DNA of 64,000 bases from Cobetia sp. L2A1. Lineage in GTDB: Bacteria; Pseudomonadota; Gammaproteobacteria; Pseudomonadales; Halomonadaceae. Shown here one piece after another: positions 43,220 through 52,355 of this stretch. Each line of letters begins with the position of its first letter. The first letter of the stretch is position 1. The stretch lies in assembly GCF_009796845.1 (NCBI RefSeq), contig NZ_CP047025.1, forward strand, positions 2,790,001 to 2,854,000, read 5' to 3'. The position numbers were made by a program, and so were the translations under genes. The notes beneath the pieces were generated by a model, which had not been told where the DNA came from, ran no database searches, and saw only the letters and a list, made by a program, of their open reading frames with translations.

Positions 43220-43993
43220 TCAGGTCAGACACTCAGTGTGCAGCCTGCCCTCAGCCAGCGTCCAGCGCGCGCTGCAGCCTTCACTCAAGGCGTTGTCCTG
43301 ATGCGATGACAGAATCACTGCACACCCCTCGCGACACATCTGCACCAGACGCGTTGCCAGCTGCTCGACGGCCGCCTGATCCAGATTGGCAGCCGGCTCA
43401 TCGAGCAACAATACCGGAGGGCGTGACAGCCAGGCGCGCGCCAATGCGAGTCGTGCACGCTCGCCGCCTGACAACGAGCGTGCGGGCTGACGGGCCTGAT
43501 CACTCAAGCCGCTCCAGGCCAGCATCTCCTCGACCTGGTCGCGCTGCTGCCCCGGAGAACGACGTTGTGGCTGCCAGCGGGCTGCCAGCACAAGATTGCC
43601 CGAGACACTGGTATCAAACAGATAGGGTTGCTGGTGTAGATATCGTACCTGCTTGGCGGTGCTATCTGCCCACTGTAGCTCACCACCACTCGGTGACTGC
43701 ATTCCTGCCAGCACTCTCAGCAAGGTGGTCTTTCCGCTCCCGTTGTCACCTTTCAGATGCACCCAGCCGCTGCCATGCGCAGGTCGCCAATCAAGCGATG
43801 ACACTCGCCACAACAAGCGACCCTGATCTGAAGCAGCGCCAGCAGTGCCGCACGCAGCTAGTGGTAAACGATATTGAAGGTCGCGCAGGCATAGCAATGC
43901 TTGACGTGCACACGGCGTCACAGCAGCCGTGGCTGTCGAAGAAGAGGGCTCGTCCGTCGTGGCAGACGAGGACGAAGAAGTTGGGGGGGACAT
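43220..43993 (-). CDS. tupC: Tungstate/molybdate ABC transporter ATPase (TupC-like)
   Basis: This 257-residue ABC ATPase has Walker A GDNGSGKTT, the Q-loop YLHQQPYLFD, signature LSGGERARLALARA, Walker B VLLLDEPAANLD and the switch SSHQD. It is the energy unit for the TupA-TupB importer encoded just upstream on the same strand. The N-terminal 25 residues are Ser/Thr-rich and precede the domain. GGAG is 5 bases before the ATG at 43993 and only 2 before an ATG one codon earlier, so 43993 was chosen; the frame opens at 44011. Unlike tupA-tupB, which overlap, tupC is separated from tupB by 157 bases with a small hairpin (44126-44144). Confidence 0.85.
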   Translation of the reverse strand: MSPPTSSSSSATTDEPSSSTATAAVTPCARQALLCLRDLQYRLPLAACGTAGAASDQGRLLWRVSSLDWRPAHGSGWVHLKGDNGSGKTTLLRVLAGMQSPSGGELQWADSTAKQVRYLHQQPYLFDTSVSGNLVLAARWQPQRRSPGQQRDQVEEMLAWSGLSDQARQPARSLSGGERARLALARAWLSRPPVLLLDEPAANLDQAAVEQLATRLVQMCREGCAVILSSHQDNALSEGCSARWTLAEGRLHTECLT

Positions 43994-44125
43994 CATGACT
44001 CCATACGACAATTCAGACGTGCGCGACTCAGGTCTACAGGGTCAGACGCTACAGGGCCAATTCGATCTCAGGCCCGATGATATCCGGCGATTGTATTACA
44101 TCACCCCTCAAGCATGAATCCGCAA

Positions 44126-44144
44126 GTCGCGAGGTCATCGCGAC
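44126..44144 (-). terminator. Small hairpin after tupB
   Basis: GTCGCGA, a 5-base loop and TCGCGAC pair exactly 7-25 bases after the tupB stop. No T-run follows, so it may stabilise the tupAB mRNA or reduce read-through into tupC rather than end transcription. Confidence 0.35.
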
Positions 44145-44150
44145 GTACGA

Positions 44151-44855
44151 TCACGCCTGCACTGCCAGCTGACCACGACCACGCAGCAACCCCAGCAGCA
44201 GGTTCAGCGCCAACGCCAGCACCAGTAGCACCATGCCCAGCGCAACCCCCTGGGCGTATTCGCCCTTGAGCGTTTCCAGCGCAATGGCCGTGGTGATGTT
44301 GCGCGTGAAGCCGGCAATGTTACCGCCCACCATCATGGCGCAGCCCACTTCAGCGATGATTCTGCCAAACGCTGCCACCAGCGCCGCCATCACTCCGAAA
44401 CGCGCCTCCATGACCAGCCGCCACAGCGCCGCCGGACGTGAGGCGCCCAGCTGCAAGGCTGTCTCCCATGCACGGCGATCCACACTGGCCAGCGCGGCAT
44501 GTAGCATCACCACGAGAATCGGCAAAGCCAGCAGGATCTGACCGAGAATCATCGCCGGTTGCGAAAACAGTAGCCGCCAATCCCCGAGCGGCCCGGCGCG
44601 CGATAGCAGGATGAAGAGCAGCAGCCCCACGACTACGGTAGGCACTGCCATCAACGTATTCACAAGCGAGATAAGCAACCAACGGCCGGGAAAGGCACAC
44701 CGCACCAAGACAAAGGCGATCAATAGCGCCGGTGGCACCGCCGCCAGCATTGCCAGCAGTGACACCCGAAATGACACACCGATGATCTCCCATAGCGCGG
44801 CATCCATGCTCAGCAGGAGGCCCATGGCCTCCTGCGTCGTTTCCCATAGACTCAC
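44151..44855 (-). CDS. tupB: Tungstate ABC transporter permease (TupB-like)
   Basis: This 234-residue membrane protein has about five hydrophobic helices and the binding-protein-dependent permease EAA-type loop AWETALQLGASRPAALWRLVMEARFGVMAALVAAFGRIIAEVGCAMMVGGN, typical of the Tup/Wtp permease group. It forms the membrane channel of a high-affinity tungstate (or molybdate) importer. Its start overlaps the tupA stop by four bases (ATGA), coupling the two genes. The substrate assignment rests on the TupA neighbour. Confidence 0.92.
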   Translation of the reverse strand: MSLWETTQEAMGLLLSMDAALWEIIGVSFRVSLLAMLAAVPPALLIAFVLVRCAFPGRWLLISLVNTLMAVPTVVVGLLLFILLSRAGPLGDWRLLFSQPAMILGQILLALPILVVMLHAALASVDRRAWETALQLGASRPAALWRLVMEARFGVMAALVAAFGRIIAEVGCAMMVGGNIAGFTRNITTAIALETLKGEYAQGVALGMVLLVLALALNLLLGLLRGRGQLAVQA

Positions 44856-45769
44856 GAGCGCGGCTCGGCCTGTTCGTCACTGGTCACCGCACCTTGGGGG
44901 GTGCTGTCAGCGGTCTGTTGAGCATCAAAACCTGTTTCGCCGTGGCTGGCATGAAATAGTGCCTTGCCCTTGAGACGGTAGTCATTGATCGCTTGTTGGC
45001 CATCTTTCGAGATCAACCACTCTGCCAGTTCGCGGGCACCCTCGGTGTTCAGGCCTTCATGATTGGCCGGGTTGACCAGAATGACCTGGTACGGGTTGAA
45101 GAGCCGTGCATCGCCTTCCACCAGCACTGAGAGGTCGAGCTTGTCTTCCATGGCAAGCCAGGTACCACGATCACTCAGCGTATAATCCTGAAGCTCGCTG
45201 GCCATGCTCAGCACCTTGCCCATGCCTTGGCCGACCGACTTGTAGCCGGAGAACTCAGGCACAACTCCAGCGCTCTGCCACAGTGCCTGTTCTTTCTTGT
45301 GAGTTCCGGAATCATCACCGCGCGAGACAAAGCCGGCATTGTCAGCCGCAATCTTGCCCAGTGCCGCATCCACGTCCTTCATGCCCTTGACGGCAACGGG
45401 ATCAGTCTTCGGCCCAAGCAACACGAAGTCGTTGTACATCACGCCATGTGGCTCAACACCATAGCCTGCATCAACGAATTTACGCTCAGCCCCCTGTGCA
45501 TGCGTCATGACCAGATCAACATCGCCATCCTGTCCCATGCGCAGCGCCTTGCCGGTACCGACGGCAATGACCTGGATAGTGACGTCATGCGCCTTCTCAT
45601 ACGGCGGCAGCAGGTGATCCAGCAGGCCAGAGTTGTAGGTGCTGGTCGTTGTCGCCAGGCGAATGATGTTGTCTGCGGCATTAGCCGGAAGAATGCTCAG
45701 TGCACCAAGTGATAGCGCGGCGATGGCACCCAATAGACGATGGGCGGTAATTGAATGGCGGTGCGACAT
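44852..45769 (-). CDS. tupA: Tungstate-binding periplasmic protein (TupA-like)
   Basis: This 305-residue protein has a signal peptide (1-31, cleavage after ANA). The mature N-terminus RLATTTSTYNSGLLDHLLPPYEK is the TupA signature; the Thr/Ser cluster TTTST is the oxyanion site in this family, which prefers tungstate over molybdate. Also typical are AVGTGKALRMGQDGDVDLVMTHA and FVSRGDDSGTHKKE. GGGAGC 7 bases before the ATG at 45769 fixes the start; the frame opens 38 codons earlier. The C-terminal 30 residues are polar and extend past the family core. It is first in the tupAB unit and divergent from the two-component genes. Confidence 0.93.
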   Translation of the reverse strand: MSHRHSITAHRLLGAIAALSLGALSILPANAADNIIRLATTTSTYNSGLLDHLLPPYEKAHDVTIQVIAVGTGKALRMGQDGDVDLVMTHAQGAERKFVDAGYGVEPHGVMYNDFVLLGPKTDPVAVKGMKDVDAALGKIAADNAGFVSRGDDSGTHKKEQALWQSAGVVPEFSGYKSVGQGMGKVLSMASELQDYTLSDRGTWLAMEDKLDLSVLVEGDARLFNPYQVILVNPANHEGLNTEGARELAEWLISKDGQQAINDYRLKGKALFHASHGETGFDAQQTADSTPQGAVTSDEQAEPRS

Positions 45770-46346
45770 GGTAAAGCTCCCTTGGCGTATCGATGTTGTC
45801 AGGTAGATCCTGTGGAGTCTGACGTGGCACGGCATTGAATGGCGTATCATGACGTCATGCTGGCCCCGCCAGGCTCGCGCCATATCAGTGCAAGGCGTGT
45901 GCCCAACCAGCCTTCGGGAATCCTTGTCTAGGCCTCACCGCGAACGATGTCCTGACAAAACGCGAATAATAACGGTATTGCCGCGAATTGTGTGTGTCCC
46001 TCCAGCCGACAAGCTGACGGTATCTCTGCTATTTCGTCCAGAAAAATACACACCATAACGCTGGCCGCCCAAGAAATAGCGTCACTTCGACACACATTGG
46101 CAAGGGATTGCGTCATCACGCTACGCCATGTCGATACGGTTAGCCGCTAGCCGTCTACTGTCATTGACGAGACAATGGTTGGATAAGCTCTGAGCTCAGC
46201 ACCACAATACTCAGCACCGCAATGCTCGCATGCGTGATAACTCGCTTCTCGAGGCAGCGTGCTCGGCACGCCTTGTTCGGCATAAACACGACTCGCATGC
46301 CCGATATCAATACCCGCCCGCTCGCCATGCAGGCCAGAGGAACGTC
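45770..46346. promoter_or_regulatory. Divergent region between tupA and the response regulator gene
   Basis: About 577 bases without a supported gene. It must contain the tup promoter on the minus strand and the two-component promoter on the plus strand. An imperfect direct repeat CTCAGCACC(A/G)CAAT lies at about 46195-46225, 120-150 bases before the response regulator start. No clear sigma-54 site was found. Confidence 0.35.
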
Positions 46347-47804
46347 ATGACCGCCTACGCCACCTCTCCCCCGCGAGATTCTCGCCGGTCCAGCGACGAT
46401 CGACGACTGCCCACTGCCTCGGTACTGGTCGTCGATGATGAACCAGGCATGCGCCGCTATCTGGAAAAAGCGCTGTCCTCACGCTTTGCATTGATCGAGT
46501 GCGCCGACAGCGTCGAGCAGGCAGAAGCCCTGCGCTCGCGCCTGCATTTTGATCTCATCCTGCTCGATATCCGTCTCCCGGGACGCGATGGGCTGGAGTG
46601 GGATGAAGCCCTGGCGGCTGATGCAGTCAGCGATGTCATCTTCATGACCGCCTATGCCGACCTTGATACTGCCGTTCGCGCTCTCCGTGCCGGTGCCAGT
46701 GACTTCATCATCAAGCCTTTCCGGCTTGAACAGCTCCATGCCGCAGTGGATCGCTGCCTGGAGCGCCGGCAACTGGCACGCGAGAACTTCCTGCTGCGTC
46801 GCGACAATGCTCGTCACCAATCAGAAGAAGCCAGTCTCAAGGGGGAAAGCACGGCCATGCGCGAGCTGGGCCAGATCATCGCTCGCGTGGCCCCCGCACC
46901 CTCTCCCGTATTGATCCTCGGCGAATCCGGAACCGGCAAGGAGTTGGCCGCACGTGACTTGCATCGCCTCTCCGGACGTCGAGGGGCCTTTGTGCCTATC
47001 AACTGCGGCGCCATCAGCCCGGAGCTGCTCGAAAGTGAATTATTCGGCCATTTGAAAGGAGCCTTTACCGGTGCGCATCGCAGCCGTGATGGGCTGTTCA
47101 GCTTTGCTGATGGTGGCACACTGTTTCTCGATGAAATTGGCGAGATGCCACTGGCGATGCAGGCCAAGCTGCTACGCGTGCTGGAAACCCGCCGCGTGCG
47201 CCCGGTCGGCGGTGAGCAGGAACAGGCCGTAGATGTGCGCATTGTGGCTGCAACGCATCGTACACTCGAAATAGAAGTCGCTGCAGGCCGTTTCCGCGAA
47301 GACCTCTACTATCGCCTCAACGTGCTGAGCCTGACATTGCCGGCACTGCGTGAGCGACCAGAAGATATCCCCGCGCTAGCCCAGCACTTCTCTCAACAGC
47401 TATCCCGTGAACTGGGTCTGTCGCCAGTGCCCTGGGACCACGCAGACCTCACTCGTCTGTGTCGTTATGCTTGGCCTGGCAATGTCCGTGAGCTGAAGAA
47501 TGTCATCGAGCGCTCGCTACTGCTCGGCCGTCTACCGGGAGATACGCTACCCGTCAATCTCTCCACCGCGGCGGACACTGGGGAGAACACCGCCAGCACA
47601 TCGTCAAGCAGTGGTTATCCGCTGGAGTGGTCACTCGATGCCGTGGAGCAAGCGCACCTGTGTGCCGTGCTGGAGCGTCACGCCAATAACAAGTCAGCCG
47701 CAGCGCGTCAGCTGGGTATCTCGCGCAAGACGCTGGATCGCAAGCTGACGACATGGCGCAATGACGATAATGCTGACGTGACCGCTGACGACGACAACGC
47801 ATGA
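46347..47804 (+). CDS. Sigma-54-dependent NtrC-family response regulator
   Basis: This 485-residue protein has a receiver domain (about 24-140) with D30/D31, phosphoacceptor D74, T101 and K123. An AAA+ domain follows (about 165-400) with Walker A GESGTGKE at 192-199, the sigma-54 contact loop GAFTGA at 238-243 and Walker B LFLDE at 259-263. A C-terminal Fis-type HTH ends with NNKSAAARQLGISRKTLDRKL. It activates sigma-54 promoters after phosphorylation. The start at 46347 is supported by AGAGGA about 7 bases upstream; the frame opens 39 codons earlier. Its stop overlaps the start of the histidine kinase gene (ATGA). Target genes are unknown; the neighbouring tup/mob genes are candidates. Confidence 0.94.
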   Translation: MTAYATSPPRDSRRSSDDRRLPTASVLVVDDEPGMRRYLEKALSSRFALIECADSVEQAEALRSRLHFDLILLDIRLPGRDGLEWDEALAADAVSDVIFMTAYADLDTAVRALRAGASDFIIKPFRLEQLHAAVDRCLERRQLARENFLLRRDNARHQSEEASLKGESTAMRELGQIIARVAPAPSPVLILGESGTGKELAARDLHRLSGRRGAFVPINCGAISPELLESELFGHLKGAFTGAHRSRDGLFSFADGGTLFLDEIGEMPLAMQAKLLRVLETRRVRPVGGEQEQAVDVRIVAATHRTLEIEVAAGRFREDLYYRLNVLSLTLPALRERPEDIPALAQHFSQQLSRELGLSPVPWDHADLTRLCRYAWPGNVRELKNVIERSLLLGRLPGDTLPVNLSTAADTGENTASTSSSSGYPLEWSLDAVEQAHLCAVLERHANNKSAAARQLGISRKTLDRKLTTWRNDDNADVTADDDNA

Positions 47805-50059
47805 TCCACGGACTGCGCCATTACTTCGCCAGCTCGCTGAGGCGGCGTCTGCTACTGCTGACCCTCGCCCCGCTGGTGATACTGCTACTGGCGTTGGTCG
47901 GCCTGACTGCCTACTGGACCACGGCCTATACCGACCGCCAGCTGTATATGAATGTACGCGGTGACCTGGATGTCGCCAGTCGTGTTCTGCAGGGGCAGCA
48001 CCAGCGGCTCCGTGACGGGCTGGAGGCCATGCGGCGAAACATCCGCCAGACATCAACCACCCCGGATGAGGCTTCACGACTGCTGCCAGGACTGGTACCG
48101 CGACTGCATGCCATGCGTGAGACATTGAACGCCGACTGGTTACGCTGGCTGCCTGCCGATCAGCTACTCCAGACACCAGGAGTGGCCGCGTTGGTTCCTC
48201 AACTGGCGCACGGCGAAAGCCTGGGTGGCCTCGACGTCTTGAGCGCCGATTCACTGGCCTCATTGGACCCGACACTTGCCGAGCGCGCGCGATTGGCACT
48301 GCGGCAGACGCCACATGCCCAACCCAGCGCACGCCGTGAAGAAAATCGCGGCATGTTGCTACGTGCCCTGGTGCCTGTCACGAATGCGCAAGGCGAACTG
48401 CTTGGGGTGCTCGATGCTGGCCGTCTGCTCAATCGCGACCCACGCCTGGTCGATGAAATACGTGACCTGCTCTATGGTCCCGGCACACTGCCAGAGGATG
48501 GCATCGGGACTATCACGCTGTTTCTCGGTGATGTGCGTATCGCAACCAATGTCACCGACAGCACTGGCGAGCGAGCACTGGGGACGCGTGCCTCATCCGA
48601 AGTCACTCAGCAGGTGTTCGATACTGGCCAGCGCTATGTGAATCGCGCCTTCGTGGTACGGGATTGGTTCGTCGCCGCCTATGCACCTCTGGATGCACTT
48701 GATGGCCAGCGAATCGGCATGATTTACGCAGGCTACCCCCAAGCGCCTTACGCCACGCTCTATCGCGAGACATTGCTGCATATCAGCCTCATTCTGCTGG
48801 CGGTCAGTCTACTCGGCGTCTTGCTAGTCTGGAGTGGTATCGAGCATCTGATGCAGCCGATTCGTCAGATTCGTCGCGTGGTACACGCCGTGCGCGACAC
48901 CCCATCACGCGATGACCTTCGGATTGGCACACTCACCTCACTGGGGCCGGCACAGCGTCGCGGTGATGAGCTTGATGAACTGGCCGAAGAGTTTGATGCC
49001 ATGCTGGAACGCCTGGAAGCGCATCGGCGTGAGATTCAGGCAGCGGCCAGCACGCTGGAAGCCCAAGTTGAAGACCGCACTCGGGACCTCAGCACGCAAA
49101 CCGATACGTTACGCGAACGAAGTCAGGCACTGGAAGAGCACGTCCATCTATTGCGTGAGGCGAGAGCGCGTCTATTGACGCGCGAGAAACTTGCCGCTCT
49201 CGGTGAACTGACGGCAGGCATCGGCCACGAGATCAACAATCCAGCCGCTGTCATTCTCGGCCACGTTGAACTGATCGAGGTCATCCTGGGGGAACAGGCC
49301 GAGCCAGTGCGAGAAGAAATCTCGACCATCATCCATCAGGTGGAGCGTATCCGCGCGCTGGTCGACAACCTGCGCCAGTACGCGCGTGACCCACACCCGA
49401 TTGCTGGTGATTCTGACTCACCGGGGGCACTGGGCACTCCCGTGCTTAGTCAGATCCACCCCGATGAGGCGATTCACAGTATCGAGGTGCTGGTACGCCA
49501 TGCGCTGGACCATCAGGGCCATCAATTGGTGCATGAGCTGACGGCCACACGCCGCATCGAGGCTGACCGCGCCCAACTCACGCAGGTGTTGGTCAACCTG
49601 CTGATCAATGCCATCGAAATGGCACCTGTGCCCGATACGCTCTGTATCACCAGCGCTGACCGCGATGACGTACTGATGCCAGACCTGGCAACAGATATGA
49701 TATCTGCCCCAGTGCCAAACCTGACGACGGAGCAGCGGAACGAGATGCCCTCTGGCACGACCGTGGCGGGCGTCGAGATTCGCATCATGGATCACGGAAA
49801 CGGTGTGCCGGAGCACTTGAAAACGCGTATCTTTACCCCCTTTTTCACCACGCGGGCCAATGGCTCCGGCATCGGCCTGTCAGTCTCGTCAGGCCTCATC
49901 ACTCAGCTGGGCGGCCGTTTGTGGCTCGAAGACACACCGGGTGGCGGCGCTACGTTCTGCCTATGGCTACCCTGCATCGCCCGGCGTCACCACGAGGATA
50001 ATCAAGGCCGCCATCTGCTTGAGACACTGAGTGCCGGTGGCAGTAGCCGCACTCACTGA
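47801..50059 (+). CDS. Membrane sensor histidine kinase with periplasmic Cache-type domain
   Basis: This 752-residue kinase has membrane helices at about 16-38 and 326-346 enclosing a 285-residue periplasmic sensor. That sensor contains LLRALVPVTNAQGELLGVLDAGRLLN and VVRDWFVAAYAPLDALDGQRIGMIYAGY, which fit a single/double Cache fold. A HAMP-like region (about 348-405) and a coiled coil (about 400-460) follow. The H-box is LTAGIGHEINNPAAVI with phosphoacceptor H476, followed by N-box NLLINAIEMA, G1 DHGNGV and G2 GSGIGLSVS. A polar insertion lies between the N and G1 boxes. It is the cognate partner of the overlapping upstream response regulator. The ligand is unknown; Cache domains of this kind often sense small carboxylates. 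Confidence 0.93.
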   Translation: MIHGLRHYFASSLRRRLLLLTLAPLVILLLALVGLTAYWTTAYTDRQLYMNVRGDLDVASRVLQGQHQRLRDGLEAMRRNIRQTSTTPDEASRLLPGLVPRLHAMRETLNADWLRWLPADQLLQTPGVAALVPQLAHGESLGGLDVLSADSLASLDPTLAERARLALRQTPHAQPSARREENRGMLLRALVPVTNAQGELLGVLDAGRLLNRDPRLVDEIRDLLYGPGTLPEDGIGTITLFLGDVRIATNVTDSTGERALGTRASSEVTQQVFDTGQRYVNRAFVVRDWFVAAYAPLDALDGQRIGMIYAGYPQAPYATLYRETLLHISLILLAVSLLGVLLVWSGIEHLMQPIRQIRRVVHAVRDTPSRDDLRIGTLTSLGPAQRRGDELDELAEEFDAMLERLEAHRREIQAAASTLEAQVEDRTRDLSTQTDTLRERSQALEEHVHLLREARARLLTREKLAALGELTAGIGHEINNPAAVILGHVELIEVILGEQAEPVREEISTIIHQVERIRALVDNLRQYARDPHPIAGDSDSPGALGTPVLSQIHPDEAIHSIEVLVRHALDHQGHQLVHELTATRRIEADRAQLTQVLVNLLINAIEMAPVPDTLCITSADRDDVLMPDLATDMISAPVPNLTTEQRNEMPSGTTVAGVEIRIMDHGNGVPEHLKTRIFTPFFTTRANGSGIGLSVSSGLITQLGGRLWLEDTPGGGATFCLWLPCIARRHHEDNQGRHLLETLSAGGSSRTH

Positions 50060-50129
50060 CGATAGACGCTCACCCTGTTTTCTGTCGGACCACGCATCTT
50101 TCAATTATCTTTGATCAAGGCTTTACGCC

Positions 50130-50849
50130 ATGCAGCACGATAGCTCACCGCCCCTGCCGATGAGTCACACGACAGAGCGCACTCTGGGCGAACGCCTTCG
50201 CTCGCTGCGCACCCGACATGGACTCTCACAGCGTGAGCTTGCCAAGCGCGCTCACGTGACCAACTCCACCATTTCTCAGGTCGAGCAGGATGCGGTCAGC
50301 CCATCCGTCAGCTCACTCAACAAGATTCTCGACGTATTCCCGATATCGCTTAGCGACTTCTTCGGCGATGAGATCCCTGAGCCTCCAGCCCGCATTCTGC
50401 GCGGAGCTGAGCATGAGCAAGCACAGGAATGTGCTACCGGCATGACGCTCCAACACCTGGCGCCCTGGCCTACCAGTGGCGATCACGAGACACTCTTTCC
50501 CAATCTCAGCCTTGGCAGTCTGACGCCAGGCACCAGCGTTAGCCTTCAAGCGAGCCACGACGCCTTGCTGGTCGTCACGCAGGGCTGTCTGCGCATCGAG
50601 ATACCTGGGACGGGGAGTGAGCCACTCGATACACGGCTGCGGCCTGATGACGCCGTACGCCTGTTCGCTGGCGAACGTTATCGACTGCATCATGTGATAG
50701 ACGCGCCGGAAGTGAGCGCGTCGAAGGTGGTGAGGCCAGACGTGAAAGCGACAGTAGACAGATCAGCCACCGGCGAATCCTCGCCTGTAGGCAATGATGA
50801 TACCGCCTCCGATCTCTGTCGTTGGGTCAGCATGAGCCCGGTACGCTGA
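50130..50849 (+). CDS. XRE-family regulator with C-terminal cupin-like domain
   Basis: This 239-residue protein has a helix-turn-helix (about 19-73; LGERLRSLRTRHGLSQRELAKRAHVTNSTISQVE) and a cupin-like beta domain (about 115-205; LLVVTQGCLRIEIPG, LRPDDAVRLFAGERYRLHHV). This is the PuuR/YdcN-type architecture controlling amino-acid, polyamine or small-metabolite genes. The C-terminal 35 residues are polar. It sits 70 bases after the histidine kinase stop on the same strand and may be read from the same transcript. Its target is not evident; the convergent glycosyltransferase gene 32 bases downstream is unlikely to be related. Confidence 0.85.
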   Translation: MQHDSSPPLPMSHTTERTLGERLRSLRTRHGLSQRELAKRAHVTNSTISQVEQDAVSPSVSSLNKILDVFPISLSDFFGDEIPEPPARILRGAEHEQAQECATGMTLQHLAPWPTSGDHETLFPNLSLGSLTPGTSVSLQASHDALLVVTQGCLRIEIPGTGSEPLDTRLRPDDAVRLFAGERYRLHHVIDAPEVSASKVVRPDVKATVDRSATGESSPVGNDDTASDLCRWVSMSPVR

Positions 50850-50881
50850 TGGCTTTACACAGCTGGTTACAAGGAATGGCG

Positions 50882-52087
50882 CTAGCAAGGTGAGGCTTCG
50901 TGCTCCACGGGGTCGACAGGACGAGCAGGGTCTGCCAAAAAGCGCCTGACCATGGTCTGAGGGCAGAAATCTTCCAGCCATTCATCACGAACCGAATATC
51001 CCCCAGACGCCAGCAGCTCGTTCATGCGCGTCGCAAGACCCTCTGCAGAATGGGGGGCGATCGCCTGCTCCAGCTCGCCTTTGAGTATTTCGCGAACGCC
51101 GCCACGACAGTCCACCGAGACCACCGGCGTGCCACAGGCGAGAGCCTCCATCAGCACGATCCCCATCCCTTCCACACGTGAGCTCAGTACGAAGAGCCTG
51201 GCGGCTCGCATCCATGCATAGGGATTGGCGCGCTGGCCTGCGAAGATGACGCGCTCGGAGATCCCGAGCTGTTCGGCCAGCGATTGCAATTCTTCAAGCT
51301 TGGGGCCAGCACCGACGATGACCAGACGTTCCTGCGGATTCGCCAAGGCATAGGCCCGCAAGAGGAGCGCATGATCCTTCTGACACACCAGCCGTGCCAC
51401 ATTGAGAATGAACGGTTCATCAGGGATATCCGGCTCGTCCAACATCGCCTGTTGGCGTATCTGGGCAATCGGGCACGCATTGACAATGGTCTCGACGTGC
51501 GCTGGCCTCACATTCAGTCGTGACGCTATTTCCCGCGCACCCTGAGCCACATCGTCTGACACAGCGACTAGATGCTTGCCTTGTAGCAGGCAACGAGCAA
51601 ACAAACGCTGCTTCCAGTGCGGTCCTTTGAAATCGATACGATTCTCGAGCACATAACGCGCGCGCGAATCTTGAAAGCCCCAGACCAGCTCGAAGGTACC
51701 CAGACCGCGGAAGATGATTCGATCGACCGCGCCGTGCTCCCGCTCGAAATCCTCCAGCCAGCGAGAAAACTCTTCGCCACCCGCTTTGCCGACCCATACG
51801 AAATGAGAGCGGCGAATCAGCGGATTCAGTAACAGACGAGAAACAAACGCCATCACCGCCCCACTCACTGAGCGACGGACTCGTTGTTTTATAGGCACCA
51901 TATGCAACTGAACTGCCCCGTGATCAGGTGCCAATACCTGATCACGCTGGCGCCAGGTCACCATATGCGTCTCATGACCAGCTGCCGCCAGACTGTCGGC
52001 CAGATTAACGGCGACCCGCTCCATTCCACCCATTTTCAGGCTTCTCACCACTACCAGTGTGCGCAAGATCGAGTCCTCACGTTGCAC
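50882..52087 (-). CDS. GT4-type glycosyltransferase
   Basis: This 401-residue GT-B glycosyltransferase has the N-terminal RSLKMGGMERVAVNLADSLAAAGHE (acceptor-side glycine loop). The donor-binding C-terminal domain has PFILNVARLVCQKDHALLLRAYA, LVIVGAGPKLEELQSLAEQLGISERVIFAG and SRVEGMGIVLMEALACGTPVVS, the EX7E signature region. It probably adds a sugar to lipopolysaccharide core or another surface glycan, as it adjoins the rhamnose/O-antigen locus. The start is a GTG at 52087 with AAGG 8 bases upstream; there is no ATG before codon 19. It is divergent from rfbB and convergent with the XRE regulator gene. Confidence 0.88.
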   Translation of the reverse strand: MQREDSILRTLVVVRSLKMGGMERVAVNLADSLAAAGHETHMVTWRQRDQVLAPDHGAVQLHMVPIKQRVRRSVSGAVMAFVSRLLLNPLIRRSHFVWVGKAGGEEFSRWLEDFEREHGAVDRIIFRGLGTFELVWGFQDSRARYVLENRIDFKGPHWKQRLFARCLLQGKHLVAVSDDVAQGAREIASRLNVRPAHVETIVNACPIAQIRQQAMLDEPDIPDEPFILNVARLVCQKDHALLLRAYALANPQERLVIVGAGPKLEELQSLAEQLGISERVIFAGQRANPYAWMRAARLFVLSSRVEGMGIVLMEALACGTPVVSVDCRGGVREILKGELEQAIAPHSAEGLATRMNELLASGGYSVRDEWLEDFCPQTMVRRFLADPARPVDPVEHEASPC

Positions 52088-52355
52088 GTTTGAGCCTTAT
52101 CCTACGGAGGATTTCGCAAGCATGCGACCTCCACGGAGGAAGCAAGTCCATATCATTTTTCGACTGAGGATCCGTCATATCAATGTTGGCTTCACTCAAC
52201 GATCCCACGTTATCCTTGATAAAAATACGGTTGTGACTCTACACAACACCGCGTCCATATCAGTCACTATATAAAGTAAAATTCTGTAAGATTCATATCA
52301 CGTGGCACTCTTTTAGCGTCAAAAAGCCCTTAATGACAATCAAGTGGAACATTCA
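52088..52355. promoter_or_regulatory. AT-rich divergent region upstream of rfbB
   Basis: About 268 bases between the GT4 gene and rfbB. The last 100 bases are AT-rich, with TATAAA at 52270 and TAAAAT at 52277 as possible -10 elements for the rfb operon, but no matched -35. No JUMPstart/ops (GGCGGTAG) element for RfaH was found. Confidence 0.35.

Noticed and set aside
43051-43998. 315-codon plus-strand frame
   Set aside because: Antisense to tupC and the start of mobA; composition is Arg/Ser/Pro-rich, typical of a shadow.
45825-45839. Sigma-54 promoter-like TGGCACG-GCA-TTGAA
   Set aside because: The spacing between GG and GC elements is one base short and the GC is replaced by GA, so it does not meet the -24/-12 rule.
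52088-52355. JUMPstart/ops element for RfaH before the rfb operon
   Set aside because: GGCGGTAG or a near match is absent on the plus strand of this gap.
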